A stretch of 64,000 nt of DNA from Paracoccaceae bacterium (GCA_020637675.1 JACKKD010000001.1:806001-870000); one strand, 5' to 3'; shown: positions 25,536 to 35,523, counted from the stretch's first letter. Made by a program: numbers and translations. The notes: a model not told the origin generated them from the sequence alone.

Positions 25536-26408
25536 TCAGTCGGCCGATGCGACCTTGACCGGCGCCGAAATGCCAAGGCCCGCAGTCTTGGTCCGGGCAA
25601 GCCAGTCGTCGTAGACCGCCTGGCTCACGACTTTCACGGTGATCGGCATGTAGGCATGGTCCTTGCCACAAAGCTCCGAACACTGGCCGAAATAGACACC
25701 CTCGCGCTCCGCGTTGAACCAGAGCTGGGCGATCCGGCCGGGCACGGCATCCTGTTTCACGGCAAAGGCCGGAACCGTCCAGGAATGGATCACGTCCAGC
25801 GCGGTGACCTGCACCAGCACGGTCTTGCCCACCGGGATGACAACGGCATTGTCGGTGGCAAGGAGGTATTCGTCGGCCGAGTAGCCGTTCGCCTCAAGTT
25901 CGTCGCGTCCGAGAAGGAAGCTGTCGAACGCGATCTGCTCGTCGGGGTATTCGTAGGACCAGAACCACTGGTTGCCGGTCGCCTTGATCACGAGATCGGG
26001 GTCTACAGGCATTTCCTGCTGCTTGAAGAGCGTCGGCAGCGAGAAGGAGCCAAGGACGACGAGGATCAGGACCGGGACCAGCGTCCAGGTGATCTCGACC
26101 GGCGTGTTGTGGCTGAACTTCGCCGGCGTCGGATTGGCGCGGCTGTTGAAGCGCAGGATGACGATGAGGAGCAGCGTCACCACCAGTGCGACGACCGCGA
26201 TGCAGAGCCAGAGCAGCATGTGATCGAGCCACTGCTGGTCCCGCGCGAGTTCCGTGGCCGCCGGCTGGAACCCCGTACTAGTGCCGCTGGGATTGGGCTT
26301 GCCGACGACCTCGAGCCCGGTGATCCCGTCCTGGGCCCAGGCCGCCCCGGCGATCAGGCTTGCGGTGATGGCGGCCCCTAGGCCGGAGAAAGAGGGTGCA
26401 AAACGCAT
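25536..26408 (-). CDS. ctaC: Cytochrome c oxidase subunit II
   Basis: A 290-residue subunit with a signal peptide (cleavage near AWAQ), two transmembrane helices around residues 65-85 and 105-125, and a periplasmic cupredoxin domain. The CuA ligands are visible in the CSELCGKDHAYM motif with the upstream histidine in IHSW. WFWSYEYP-like aromatic residues form the cytochrome c electron entry. It is the promoter-proximal gene of the cta operon and diverges from tldD. Confidence 0.97.
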   Translation of the reverse strand: MRFAPSFSGLGAAITASLIAGAAWAQDGITGLEVVGKPNPSGTSTGFQPAATELARDQQWLDHMLLWLCIAVVALVVTLLLIVILRFNSRANPTPAKFSHNTPVEITWTLVPVLILVVLGSFSLPTLFKQQEMPVDPDLVIKATGNQWFWSYEYPDEQIAFDSFLLGRDELEANGYSADEYLLATDNAVVIPVGKTVLVQVTALDVIHSWTVPAFAVKQDAVPGRIAQLWFNAEREGVYFGQCSELCGKDHAYMPITVKVVSQAVYDDWLARTKTAGLGISAPVKVASAD

Positions 26409-26502
26409 GTCGAGTTCCCGTTCCTGCCGCGGCTTCTTCCTGCCGCTTTCAGCTCCGCCCGCGCCCGAAACCTCCTCCGGGTCGGCCGGTTGTATCCGGG
26501 TT

Positions 26503-26521
26503 CTCTAAAATCATATTAGAG
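26503..26521. promoter_or_regulatory. Inverted repeat over the likely ctaC promoter
   Basis: CTCTAA and TTAGAG are separated by seven bases. On the minus strand the loop region contains TATGAT (26515-26510), a good -10 box for ctaC, with a weak TTTCGC 18 bases further upstream. A dyad covering the -10 suggests repression. Promoter and operator are both predictions. Confidence 0.4.
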
Positions 26522-26562
26522 GAAGTGCGACAAGCGAAACCATTGCGGCACGTCGCCGCTTT

Positions 26563-26576
26563 TTGACTTATATCAA
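26563..26576. promoter_or_regulatory. FNR/FnrL-type box between ctaC and tldD
   Basis: TTGAC-TTAT-ATCAA matches the FNR consensus TTGAT-N4-ATCAA at nine of ten informative positions. It is 19 bases before the tldD ATG and 155 bases before the ctaC ATG. The site could tune the cta operon to oxygen, repress tldD, or both. Confidence 0.6.
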
Positions 26577-26595
26577 GGACCAAGAGGCCAGCGCG

Positions 26596-28017
26596 ATGAC
26601 AGATGCCCGGTTTTCCCCCTTCGAGACTCTGCTTGACCAGGGTCGCGCGCTCGCGATTCTGCGGGAGGCCGTTGCGGGGGGCGACGACGGCGAACTTTTC
26701 CTGGAGCGCCGCCGGTCCGAGGCGCTGATGTTCGACGACGGCCGGCTCAGGACGGCGAGCTACGACGCCTCCGAGGGATTCGGGCTCCGCGCGATCCGGG
26801 GCGAGGTCTCCGGCTATGCCCATGCGACGGAGATCTCGGAAGCGGCGCTCAGGCGCGCCGCCGAGACGGCGCGCCTCGCCGTCGGCCAGGGCGGCGGCAC
26901 GATGGCGCCCCCCCCGCCGGGCACGAACCTGAAGTTCTACGCCGACGCCGACCCGATGGCCGATGCCACCTTCGGCGTGAAGGTGGAGACCCTGCGCGAG
27001 ATCGACGCCTTCGCCCGCGCGCTCGACCCCCGGGTCGTGCAGGTCTCGGCCACCATCGCCGCCTCCCTGCAGGAAGTCTTCATCCTGCGGCCCGAGGGCG
27101 GGCTCGTCTCCGACATCCGCCCGATGGCTCGGCTCAACGTCTCGGTGATCGTGGAAGAGAACGGGCGCCGCGAATCGGGCTCGACCGGCGGCGGCGGGCG
27201 CGCCGGATTGGCGGCGCTCATGACGCCCGCGCATTGGCAGGACGCGGCGCGCGAGGCGCTCAGGATCGCGCTTGTCAACCTTCGGGCGGAAGCGGCGCCT
27301 GCGGGCGTGATGGACGTGGCGCTCGGCGCCGGCTGGCCGGGCATCCTTTTGCACGAGGCGGTGGGTCACGGGCTTGAAGGCGACTTCAACCGCAAGAAGA
27401 CCTCGGCCTTTGCCGGGCTGATGGGACAGCGGGTGGCGGCGAAGGGCGTGACCGTGCTCGACGACGGCACGATCCCGGACCGGCGCGGCTCGATCACCGT
27501 GGATGACGAGGGCACGCCCTCGGGCAGGAACGTGCTGATCGAGGACGGCATCCTCGTGGGCTTCATGCAGGACCGGCAGAATTCCCGCCTGATGGGCGTC
27601 GCGGCCACCGGCAACGGCCGGCGCGAGAGCTTCGCCCATGCGCCGATGCCGAGGATGACCAACACCTACATGCTGGGCGGCGGGGCCGATCCGGCCGACG
27701 TGGTGGCCGAGGTGAAGCACGGCATCTATGCCGTGGGCTTCGGTGGCGGCCAGGTCGACATCACCAACGGCAAGTTCGTCTTTTCCTGCACCGAGGCCTA
27801 CCGCGTGAAGGACGGCAAGGTCGGCGCGCCGGTCAAGGGCGCGACGCTGATCGGCGACGGGGCCACGGCACTGAGGAACATCCGCGCCATCGGCAACGAC
27901 ATGACGCTCGACCCCGGCATCGGCAATTGCGGCAAGGCCGGGCAATGGGTGCCGGTGGGCGTCGGCCAGCCGACGCTCTTGATCGGCGGGCTGACGGTGG
28001 GCGGCTCGGCGGCATGA
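26596..28017 (+). CDS. tldD: Metalloprotease TldD
   Basis: A 473-residue TldD-type protease. The zinc motif HEAVGHGLEGD (HExxxH) lies near residue 264, and the C-terminal metal-site cysteine occurs in the GKFVFSCTEAY block. TldD and TldE together degrade unfolded peptides and process modified peptides; tldE is not in this window. The frame is open to 26563 with a TTG, but that would start inside the FNR-type box, so ATG 26596 is chosen. Confidence 0.95.
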   Translation: MTDARFSPFETLLDQGRALAILREAVAGGDDGELFLERRRSEALMFDDGRLRTASYDASEGFGLRAIRGEVSGYAHATEISEAALRRAAETARLAVGQGGGTMAPPPPGTNLKFYADADPMADATFGVKVETLREIDAFARALDPRVVQVSATIAASLQEVFILRPEGGLVSDIRPMARLNVSVIVEENGRRESGSTGGGGRAGLAALMTPAHWQDAAREALRIALVNLRAEAAPAGVMDVALGAGWPGILLHEAVGHGLEGDFNRKKTSAFAGLMGQRVAAKGVTVLDDGTIPDRRGSITVDDEGTPSGRNVLIEDGILVGFMQDRQNSRLMGVAATGNGRRESFAHAPMPRMTNTYMLGGGADPADVVAEVKHGIYAVGFGGGQVDITNGKFVFSCTEAYRVKDGKVGAPVKGATLIGDGATALRNIRAIGNDMTLDPGIGNCGKAGQWVPVGVGQPTLLIGGLTVGGSAA

Positions 28018-28045
28018 GGGCGCGCGCAGCCGCGCAGAAGCCCGA

Positions 28046-28372
28046 ATGAAGGCTGCGGCGATCTACGCCGCCGCGGCCTTGGCCGAGATCGCAGGCTGCT
28101 TCGCCTTCTGGGCCTGGCTTCGGCTTGACCGGTCGGCCGTCTGGCTCCTTCCCGCGATGACGGCGCTCGCGGCCTTCGCTTGGCTTCTGGCGCAGAGCCC
28201 GGCAGCCTTCGCCGGACGCGCCTATGCGGCGTACGGCGGCGTCTATATCGCGGCCTCGCTCGTCTGGCTCTGGCGGGTGGAGGGGCAGCGGCCCGACGGG
28301 TTCGACATCGCCGGCGCGGCGCTATGCCTCGCGGGGGCGGCGATCATCCTCTGGGCTCCGCGCCAGGGCTGA
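28046..28372 (+). CDS. YnfA family (UPF0060) small membrane protein
   Basis: A 108-residue protein made of four hydrophobic helices, with the family signatures AEIAGCFAFWAWLR in helix 1 and AYAAYGGVYIAASLVWLW in helix 3. YnfA relatives resemble small multidrug resistance transporters, but the transport role is not settled for most members. It starts 28 bases after tldD on the same strand and may be co-transcribed with it. Confidence 0.92.
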   Translation: MKAAAIYAAAALAEIAGCFAFWAWLRLDRSAVWLLPAMTALAAFAWLLAQSPAAFAGRAYAAYGGVYIAASLVWLWRVEGQRPDGFDIAGAALCLAGAAIILWAPRQG

Positions 28373-28500
28373 GAAGCCAAACGCGAAACACTTCGTTTTC
28401 ACCGCGACAGGGTGGCAAGCCGGGCGAATCGTAACCATTGATTAACCTTGAGGTTGCAAGGTGCCCTTGCGAATGAGGCGAAGGCACGAGGGACAAAGGT

Positions 28501-29733
28501 TTGTTTTCTTACCCCACCCCCTTCACCCCACCCACCACGGAAGATGACAGACTGTCGTGGCTCCGCCTCATTCGCTCCCGCCGGGTCGGGGTGGTGACCT
28601 TCTGGCGACTTCTCGAAGAATACGGATCCGCCCGCGCCGCGCTTCTGGCCCTGCCGGAGGTGGCGAAGACTGCCGGCGTCGCGGACTACACGCCCTGTCC
28701 CGAAGGCGTCGTTCTTGCCGAAATCAAGGCAGGCCATGCCGCCGGGGCGCGGCTTCTGTGCCGGGGAGAGCCCGCCTACCCGCAAGCGCTCGCCGAACTT
28801 GCCGACGCCCCGCCGGTGCTCTGGGCGCTCGGCGATCCTGCCCATGCGGCGCGGCCCATGGTAGCCCTCGTCGGTGCCCGAAACGCCTCCTCGCTCGGGC
28901 TCCGGATGGCGCGGAAACTCGCCGAGGGGCTGGGCGAAGCGGGGATCACCGTCGTCTCGGGCCTCGCCCGCGGCATCGACGCGGCCGCCCATCTCGCCGC
29001 GCTGCCAACGGGCACGGTCGCCGTGATGGCCGGGGGCGTGGACGTGATCTACCCGGCGGAAAACGCCGACCTTGCACGCGGGATCGCCGACAAGGGCCTG
29101 CGCCTCTCGGAACAGCCGATCGCGCTCGAAGCACTCGCCCGCCACTTCCCGCTGCGCAACCGGATCATCTCCGGCCTCGCCTCGGCGGTCGTGGTGGTGG
29201 AGGCCGCGGCGCGGTCGGGCAGCCTCATCACCGCGAAGACGGCACTCGACCAGGGGCGCGAGGTGCTGGCGGTGCCGGGTCATCCGTTCGATGGCCGCGC
29301 CTCGGGCTGCAATCTCCTTCTGCGCGACGGGGCGACGCTTGTCCGCGGGGTGGATGACGTACTGGAAGCGCTGGCCGGGAAGGTCCACGCCGCCCCCGCG
29401 TCTCCGCCGAGGCGGCCAGCGGCCGACCTGCCGGCGGAGGGGCTTCGTGCGGCACCCGATGGAACGCTCGTCCAGGGCGGACCCGGCCGAGCGGCCGACA
29501 CCCCTGCCGGAGGTCCGACCGGCTCCATGGCGGGCGCTCCGCGTCCGCGGGCCGGGATTCGCGCGCTCCACCAGGAAATACTCGACCGCCTCGGTCCGGC
29601 GCCGCTGGCGGAGGATCAGCTCATCCGCGACCTTGACGTTCCGCCCGCCGCCGTCGCGCCGGAACTCGTCGCGCTGGAGCTTGACGGGCGGATCCTGCGC
29701 CACCCCGGCGGACTCCTGTCGCGTGCCGTCTGA
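28501..29733 (+). CDS. dprA: DNA-processing protein DprA
   Basis: A 410-residue DprA/Smf protein that loads RecA on incoming single-stranded DNA in transformation. The Rossmann-like core has the VGARNASSLGLRMA, GLARGIDAAAH and ARSGSLIT motifs, and a C-terminal winged helix closes with HPGGLLSRAV. No ATG is available at the right place; the frame is closed by a stop at 28474, and TTG 28501 gives the N-terminus with TPPTTEDDRLSWLRL expected in relatives. The region between core and winged helix (about residues 300-350) is Pro/Ala-rich and low in complexity. Confidence 0.93.
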   Translation: MFSYPTPFTPPTTEDDRLSWLRLIRSRRVGVVTFWRLLEEYGSARAALLALPEVAKTAGVADYTPCPEGVVLAEIKAGHAAGARLLCRGEPAYPQALAELADAPPVLWALGDPAHAARPMVALVGARNASSLGLRMARKLAEGLGEAGITVVSGLARGIDAAAHLAALPTGTVAVMAGGVDVIYPAENADLARGIADKGLRLSEQPIALEALARHFPLRNRIISGLASAVVVVEAAARSGSLITAKTALDQGREVLAVPGHPFDGRASGCNLLLRDGATLVRGVDDVLEALAGKVHAAPASPPRRPAADLPAEGLRAAPDGTLVQGGPGRAADTPAGGPTGSMAGAPRPRAGIRALHQEILDRLGPAPLAEDQLIRDLDVPPAAVAPELVALELDGRILRHPGGLLSRAV

Positions 29734-29940
29734 CAGCGGCGGGCGGCTCTCGCCGACCCATCCCGAAGCGGCGGCGTTCCTCTGGCGCGGTGCCCCTCGT
29801 CCATCTGCCGCACGGCCCAGAGATTCCATCAGCTCCGGCGGCCCGGCAACCGTTCGCGGTTCCGCCGCCGGGCACCGTTACCTGGGGAAGATCGGCCTGG
29901 GGAACCGGTCTCCGCGCCCCATCGCGTAAGCTCGCATCCG
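29734..29940. other. Intergenic region between convergent dprA and a hypothetical gene
   Basis: No gene, RNA fold or clear terminator is visible in these 207 bases. Confidence 0.5.
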
Positions 29941-30381
29941 CTACGGACAGGCTTCCGGAATCACCACGCCGAACTCCGCGCAGTACATAGGTTCGGCCCA
30001 CCAGACATCGGTCGCGCCGTAATACATCGCCGCGACCGCCCAGCCGGACCGCGTCCGCTGCAGCAGCGCTTGCCCGGCCGTCCAGTCGGCGTCGGGCATG
30101 AAATAGCCGGACTGCCATCCCGGCGTTGCCTGGATGTAGATCGCCCCGCCGCCGGGCCGCTGCGCCACGACCGAGGCGAAGGCCACATCGCCCGCGACAC
30201 GCAGGCGGCTCACCACGAACTCGACCGGCGGGCCGAAGATCAACTCCGCCTGCGGCCGCATCGCATCCATGAGCGCGCGCCGCTCGCCCGAACCGCGCGC
30301 CGGCTCATGCCAGCCCTGCGCTGCGGCCGCTGCCGACCAGAACGTCAGCACCGCCACCAGTATCCCCCGCATCCCGGTCAT
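29941..30381 (-). CDS. Small exported protein of unknown function
   Basis: A 146-residue protein with an N-terminal signal peptide (MRGILVAVLTFWSAAAAAQG from the second Met). The mature part is about 120 residues, has two cysteines near the end (MYCAEFG and EACP) and no motif I recognise. ATG 30381 and ATG 30372 are both possible; a GGGAG lies just upstream. It stands alone between dprA and topA, on the opposite strand to both. Confidence 0.75.
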   Translation of the reverse strand: MTGMRGILVAVLTFWSAAAAAQGWHEPARGSGERRALMDAMRPQAELIFGPPVEFVVSRLRVAGDVAFASVVAQRPGGGAIYIQATPGWQSGYFMPDADWTAGQALLQRTRSGWAVAAMYYGATDVWWAEPMYCAEFGVVIPEACP

Positions 30382-30564
30382 TCTCCCGCCCCCCCGTCAG
30401 GCGACATACTGCGCCCGCGCCGGGCGTTCGCAAAGCGTCAGTTTGCCCGGTCGCGCGCCGCCGCCCACATGAGGACACACCTCTCGGGCCCTCCATTGAC
30501 ATTGTGGAGGCTTCCCCCCCATGTTCCCCGCCCGAGCCCGAACACGCTTTTTCACGAGGAAGTC

Positions 30565-33174
30565 ATGGCCGTCGTCGTTGTCGAATCCCCCGCCAAGGCC
30601 AAGACGATCAACAAGTATCTCGGATCAGACTACACCGTTCTCGCCTCCTACGGCCATGTCCGCGACCTTCCCGCGAAAGACGGCTCGGTCGTGCCGGACG
30701 ACGGATTCGCAATGACCTGGGAGGTGGCGCCGGAAAGCCGCAAGCATGTCCGCGCCATCGCCGAGGCGCTGAAGTCCGACGACACGCTGATCCTCGCCAC
30801 CGACCCCGACCGCGAGGGCGAGGCGATCTCATGGCACCTGCAGGAGGCGCTGGCCTCGTCGCTGAAGAAGGGCAAGGCCGTCCGCCGCGTCACCTTCAAC
30901 GCGATCACGAAATCAGCGGTGACCGAGGCGATGGCGCACCCGCGCGAGGTCGATACCGCGCTGGTGGAAGCCTACCTCGCCCGCCGCGCGCTCGACTATC
31001 TCGTCGGCTTCAATCTCTCCCCGGTGCTCTGGCGCAAGCTTCCCGGCGCGAAGTCGGCGGGGCGGGTGCAGTCGGTCTGCCTGAGGCTCATCGTCGAGCG
31101 CGAACTGGACATCGAGGCCTTCAAGGCGCGCGAATACTGGACGGTGACCGCGGTCCTCGCCACGCCGCGGGGACAGGAGTTTCAGGCGCGGCTGACCGTC
31201 CTCGGCGGCAAGAAGCTCGACCGGTTCGACCTTGCCAACGAAACCGCGGCCGAGCTTGCGGTGCAGGCGATCCGGTCGCGGGACCTGACCGTGAAGTCGG
31301 TCGAGGCCAAGCCCGCCACCCGCAACCCCTGGCCACCCTTCATGACCTCCACCCTCCAGCAGGAGGCGAGCCGCAAGTTCGGCATGGGCGCGAAGGCCAC
31401 GATGTCCGCGGCCCAACGGCTCTACGAGGCGGGTCACATCACCTACATGCGAACCGACGGCATCGACATGGCGCCGGAGGCCGTCATGGCCGCGCGCGAC
31501 GAGATCAAGCGCCGTTTCGGCGCGGATTACGTCCCTGACTCCCCCCGCATGTACAAGAACAAGGCCAAGAATGCGCAGGAAGCGCATGAATGCATCCGGC
31601 CGACAGACATGAGCCTCAGCCCCGACAAGCTGAAGGCGGCCGACGACCAGCGGAAGCTCTACGACCTGATCTGGAAGCGCACCATCGCCAGCCAGATGGC
31701 CGCCGCCCGGCTGGAACGGACCACGGTCGACGTGGCCAGCCCTGACGGCGAGGTGGAACTGCGCGCCACCGGCCAGGTGGTGATGTTCGACGGCTTCCTT
31801 GCCGTCTATGACGAAAGCCGCGACGACGAGGATGGCGAGGACGGCGCCCGCCTGCCGCAGATCATGGCCGGGGAACCCGCCGGGAAGCAGAAGGTCACGC
31901 CCGAGCAACATTTCACCCAGCCGCCCCCGCGCTATACCGAGGCGACGCTGGTCAAGCGGATGGAGGAGCTTGGCATCGGCCGGCCCTCCACCTACGCTTC
32001 CATCGTCACCACGATCCAGGACCGCGAATATGTCCGCAAGGACAAGGGCCGACTTATCCCCGAGGACAAGGGACGGCTCGTCACCGCGTTCCTCACGAAC
32101 TACTTCCGCCGCTACGTCGAGTACGACTTCACCGCCGACATGGAGGAGGAGCTTGACGACATCTCGGCGGGCGACCGCGACTACAAGGACGTGCTCGCCC
32201 GCTTCTGGCGCGACTTCACCGCCGCCATCGCCGAGACGGCCGACCTCAGGATCGGCGAGGTGCTGGAGAAGATTGACGAGTTCCTCGCGCCGCACCTCTA
32301 CCCGCCGCGCGCCGACGGATCCGATCCGCGCACCTGCCCGACCTGCGGCGAGGGGCGGCTCTCGCTCAAGACCGCACGGTCGGGCGGCGCCTTCATCGGC
32401 TGCTCGAACTATCCGGCGTGCCGCTACACCCGCGCGCTTTCGGCCCCGAACGGCGAGGAGACCGGCGCGGCGGAGCGGGTGCTGGGCGAGGATGGCGGCG
32501 ACGAGATCTGGCTGAAGGCCGGCCGCTTCGGACCCTACGTCCAGCGCGGCGAGGCCACCGAGGACACCCCGAAGCCAGCCCGCGCGAGCCTGCCGAAGGG
32601 CTGGTCGCCCGAGGCGATGGACCTCGGCAAGGCGCTCAAGCTCCTCAACCTGCCGCGCGAGATCGGGCCGCATCCGGAGGACGGCGAAACGGTGGAGGCC
32701 GGCATCGGCCGCTATGGTCCATACGTCCGGCACGGCCGCATCTACGCCAACCTGCCGGAGGCCGACGAGGTCTTCACCATCGGCATGAACCGCGCGGTGG
32801 AAGTGCTGGCGCAGAAGGCCAGCCGCGGCCCGCGCGCCGCGGCCCCCGCCGCACTCAGGGTGCTGGGGGAACATCCCGGCGGCGGCAGGGTCGAGGTCAT
32901 GGCGGGCCGCTACGGGCCTTACGTGAAGTGGGAGAAGGTCAACGCCACCCTGCCCAAGGACCTGGCGCCGGAGGCCGTCACGCTCGACCAGGCGCTGGAG
33001 CTCATTGCGGCAAAGGCCGGGAAGACGGGCGGGCGAAGGACGGCTGGCGCAAAGAAGGCGGCACCGAAAGCGACTGCCAAAGCGGCGGCCGCGAAGACGT
33101 CCACATCCAAGGCCGCCACCGCGAAGAAAGCGCCCGCCAGGGCCGCGCGGGCGAAGGCCGCCAAGGCGGGCTGA
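30565..33174 (+). CDS. topA: DNA topoisomerase I
   Basis: An 869-residue type IA topoisomerase that relaxes negative supercoils. The TOPRIM domain begins at VVVESPAKAKTI and includes the acidic TDPDREGE (79-86). The catalytic tyrosine is Y294 in HITYMRTDG. One zinc ribbon (CPTCGEG...GCSNYPAC) and topoisomerase C-terminal repeats (GRFGPYVQ, GRYGPYVR, GRYGPYVK) follow, then a Lys/Ala-rich basic tail of about 50 residues. ATG 30565 has GAGGAAG upstream; the frame is open much further upstream but without coding character. Confidence 0.98.
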   Translation: MAVVVVESPAKAKTINKYLGSDYTVLASYGHVRDLPAKDGSVVPDDGFAMTWEVAPESRKHVRAIAEALKSDDTLILATDPDREGEAISWHLQEALASSLKKGKAVRRVTFNAITKSAVTEAMAHPREVDTALVEAYLARRALDYLVGFNLSPVLWRKLPGAKSAGRVQSVCLRLIVERELDIEAFKAREYWTVTAVLATPRGQEFQARLTVLGGKKLDRFDLANETAAELAVQAIRSRDLTVKSVEAKPATRNPWPPFMTSTLQQEASRKFGMGAKATMSAAQRLYEAGHITYMRTDGIDMAPEAVMAARDEIKRRFGADYVPDSPRMYKNKAKNAQEAHECIRPTDMSLSPDKLKAADDQRKLYDLIWKRTIASQMAAARLERTTVDVASPDGEVELRATGQVVMFDGFLAVYDESRDDEDGEDGARLPQIMAGEPAGKQKVTPEQHFTQPPPRYTEATLVKRMEELGIGRPSTYASIVTTIQDREYVRKDKGRLIPEDKGRLVTAFLTNYFRRYVEYDFTADMEEELDDISAGDRDYKDVLARFWRDFTAAIAETADLRIGEVLEKIDEFLAPHLYPPRADGSDPRTCPTCGEGRLSLKTARSGGAFIGCSNYPACRYTRALSAPNGEETGAAERVLGEDGGDEIWLKAGRFGPYVQRGEATEDTPKPARASLPKGWSPEAMDLGKALKLLNLPREIGPHPEDGETVEAGIGRYGPYVRHGRIYANLPEADEVFTIGMNRAVEVLAQKASRGPRAAAPAALRVLGEHPGGGRVEVMAGRYGPYVKWEKVNATLPKDLAPEAVTLDQALELIAAKAGKTGGRRTAGAKKAAPKATAKAAAAKTSTSKAATAKKAPARAARAKAAKAG

Positions 33175-33293
33175 CGGCTGGGGGCGGCGGCAGCCTCTCC
33201 GCGGGCTTCATATTCGGCTTCAAGCATATGTGACTGGCCTTCGCGCGCCCGGAGCGGCAGGGTGGCCGGGAACAGGCAAGAAGGATAAACCCC

Positions 33294-33875
33294 ATGACGC
33301 GATTGATGTTTTCGCGGCGCCGACTGATCGGCGCCGCGGCGGCCACCGTCTTCGTTCCGGCAGCCGCGCAGGCGCAGATGGCCGCCCAACCCGCCGAGGT
33401 GGAGACCGGGTTCGCCCGCCGCAACGTCTCCAGCTTCGCCGCGCAGGACTGGCGGGACCATTTCAGCGAACTCGGGAAGGGCGCGATCGTGGCCGACACC
33501 ATCTCGCGCGCGCTCCACTTCTGGAGCGGTGACGGCACCGACTACCGCATCTATCCGACCTCGGTGCCGAAATCCGACGAGCTGACCAGACGCGGCTACA
33601 CGAAGATCGTGCGCAAGAAGGTGGGGCCGGACTGGACGCCGACGCCCTCGCAGCTGGCGCGCTTCCCGGACTGGAAATACATGCCGCCGGGGCCGGACAA
33701 CCCACTTGGCACCCATGCAATGTACCTCGACTGGCCCGCCTACCTGATCCACGGCACGCATGACACCCGCAAGATCGGGCGGCGGTCCTCGGACGGCTGC
33801 ATCGGGCTCTACAATGCCGCCATCGCCGACCTCTTCGACCTCACGCCGATCGGCACCCAGGTGCGGCTGATCTGA
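33294..33875 (+). CDS. L,D-transpeptidase (YkuD domain) with twin-arginine-like signal
   Basis: A 193-residue exported enzyme. The N-terminus SRRRLIGAAAATVFVPAAAQA has a twin-arginine-like pair, so export may use the Tat route. The YkuD catalytic pair is H153 (HGT) and C169 in SSDGCIGL. L,D-transpeptidases make 3-3 crosslinks in peptidoglycan or attach proteins to it. The length is standard for the short alphaproteobacterial type. It follows topA by 119 bases and is probably independent. Confidence 0.94.
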   Translation: MTRLMFSRRRLIGAAAATVFVPAAAQAQMAAQPAEVETGFARRNVSSFAAQDWRDHFSELGKGAIVADTISRALHFWSGDGTDYRIYPTSVPKSDELTRRGYTKIVRKKVGPDWTPTPSQLARFPDWKYMPPGPDNPLGTHAMYLDWPAYLIHGTHDTRKIGRRSSDGCIGLYNAAIADLFDLTPIGTQVRLI

Positions 33876-33895
33876 TCCTGCCGCACCGCGGCGAT

Positions 33896-33924
33896 TGACA
33901 GCGTTGCCCCCTCGGGTCACAACT
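33896..33924 (+). promoter_or_regulatory. Possible promoter of the CoA-transferase genes
   Basis: A perfect -35 (TTGACA, 33896-33901) is followed after 17 bases by CACAAC, a weak -10. It lies 27 bases before the subunit A start codon. Confidence 0.4.
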
Positions 33925-33950
33925 CCCCCGATGATCTTCGGGGAGCGAAC

Positions 33951-34649
<699 letters not shown>

Positions 34650-34661
34650 GGAGGCCGGGCG

Positions 34662-34895
34662 ATGACGGATCGCGCAGTCAGCGACTTCAGAGAAACGGTC
34701 CAGGCCGACTTCCTGCACTGGGTCGCCGTCGCGCGCGACATCGTCACCGACCATTTCCCCTCGGAGCGCACCGAACCACACAACCAGATGGTCATCGACA
34801 CCGTCCGATCGCTGATGATCGCGGAACGGCTCGGGACCATCGAGACGACGCTCGAGGGTCTCCGCCAGGTCCTCGCCCATTCCAAGGAGAGCTGA
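34662..34895 (+). CDS. Small protein of unknown function between CoA-transferase subunits
   Basis: A 77-residue, charged, probably all-helical protein with no signal peptide or membrane segment. It starts 12 bases after subunit A and ends one base before the subunit B start codon, with GAGGAGG upstream. Tight packing argues that it is real and co-translated. I recognise no family. It may be an accessory factor of the CoA-transferase or a captured gene. Confidence 0.75.
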   Translation: MTDRAVSDFRETVQADFLHWVAVARDIVTDHFPSERTEPHNQMVIDTVRSLMIAERLGTIETTLEGLRQVLAHSKES

Positions 34896-34896
34896 A

Positions 34897-35523
34897 ATGC
34901 CCTGGGACCGCAACGAGATGGCCGCGCGCGCGGCGCAGGAACTGAAGGACGGGATGTATGTGAACCTCGGCATCGGCATCCCGACGCTTGTGTCGAACTA
35001 CATCCCCGAGGGAGTGCACGTCACACTGCAGTCGGAAAACGGCATGCTCGGCATGGGCCCCTTCCCCTTCGAGGGCGAGGAAGACCCCGACCTCATCAAC
35101 GCCGGCAAGCAGACGATCACCGAACTGCCGCACTCGGCCTATTTCGACAGCGCCACGAGCTTCGGCATGATCCGCGGCGGCAAGATCGCCATGGCGATCC
35201 TCGGCGCGATGGAGGTTTCGGAAAAGGGCGATCTGGCGAACTGGATGATCCCCGGCAAGCTCGTCAAGGGCATGGGTGGCGCGATGGACCTCGTCGCCGG
35301 CGTCGGCCGGGTGGTGGTGGTGATGGATCACACCTCCAAGCACGGCGAATCGAAGGTCCTGCGGGAGTGCACGCTGCCGTTGACCGGCAGGGCCGTGGTG
35401 GACAGGATCATCACCAACCTCGGCGTGCTCGACGTCGGCCACAAGGGCCTGCACATCGTCGAACTCGCCTCCGGCGTCACCGAGGCGGAGCTTCGCGCCG
35501 CCACCGAGGCCACCGTCGTCTGA
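34897..35523 (+). CDS. 3-oxoacid CoA-transferase subunit B
   Basis: A 208-residue type I CoA-transferase beta subunit. The catalytic glutamate that carries CoA is E47 in the QSENGMLG motif, and GIGIPTLV precedes it. The length and the C-terminal LxxHxS-like KVLRECTLPLTG segment are standard. It pairs with subunit A upstream; GAGAG precedes the ATG. Likely substrates are acetoacetate/succinyl-CoA. Confidence 0.95.
   Translation: MPWDRNEMAARAAQELKDGMYVNLGIGIPTLVSNYIPEGVHVTLQSENGMLGMGPFPFEGEEDPDLINAGKQTITELPHSAYFDSATSFGMIRGGKIAMAILGAMEVSEKGDLANWMIPGKLVKGMGGAMDLVAGVGRVVVVMDHTSKHGESKVLRECTLPLTGRAVVDRIITNLGVLDVGHKGLHIVELASGVTEAELRAATEATVV

Noticed and set aside
30070..30564. N-terminal extension of the topA frame
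   Set aside because: The TOPRIM domain begins right after ATG 30565 with a good ribosome site; the extension is antisense to the exported hypothetical gene.
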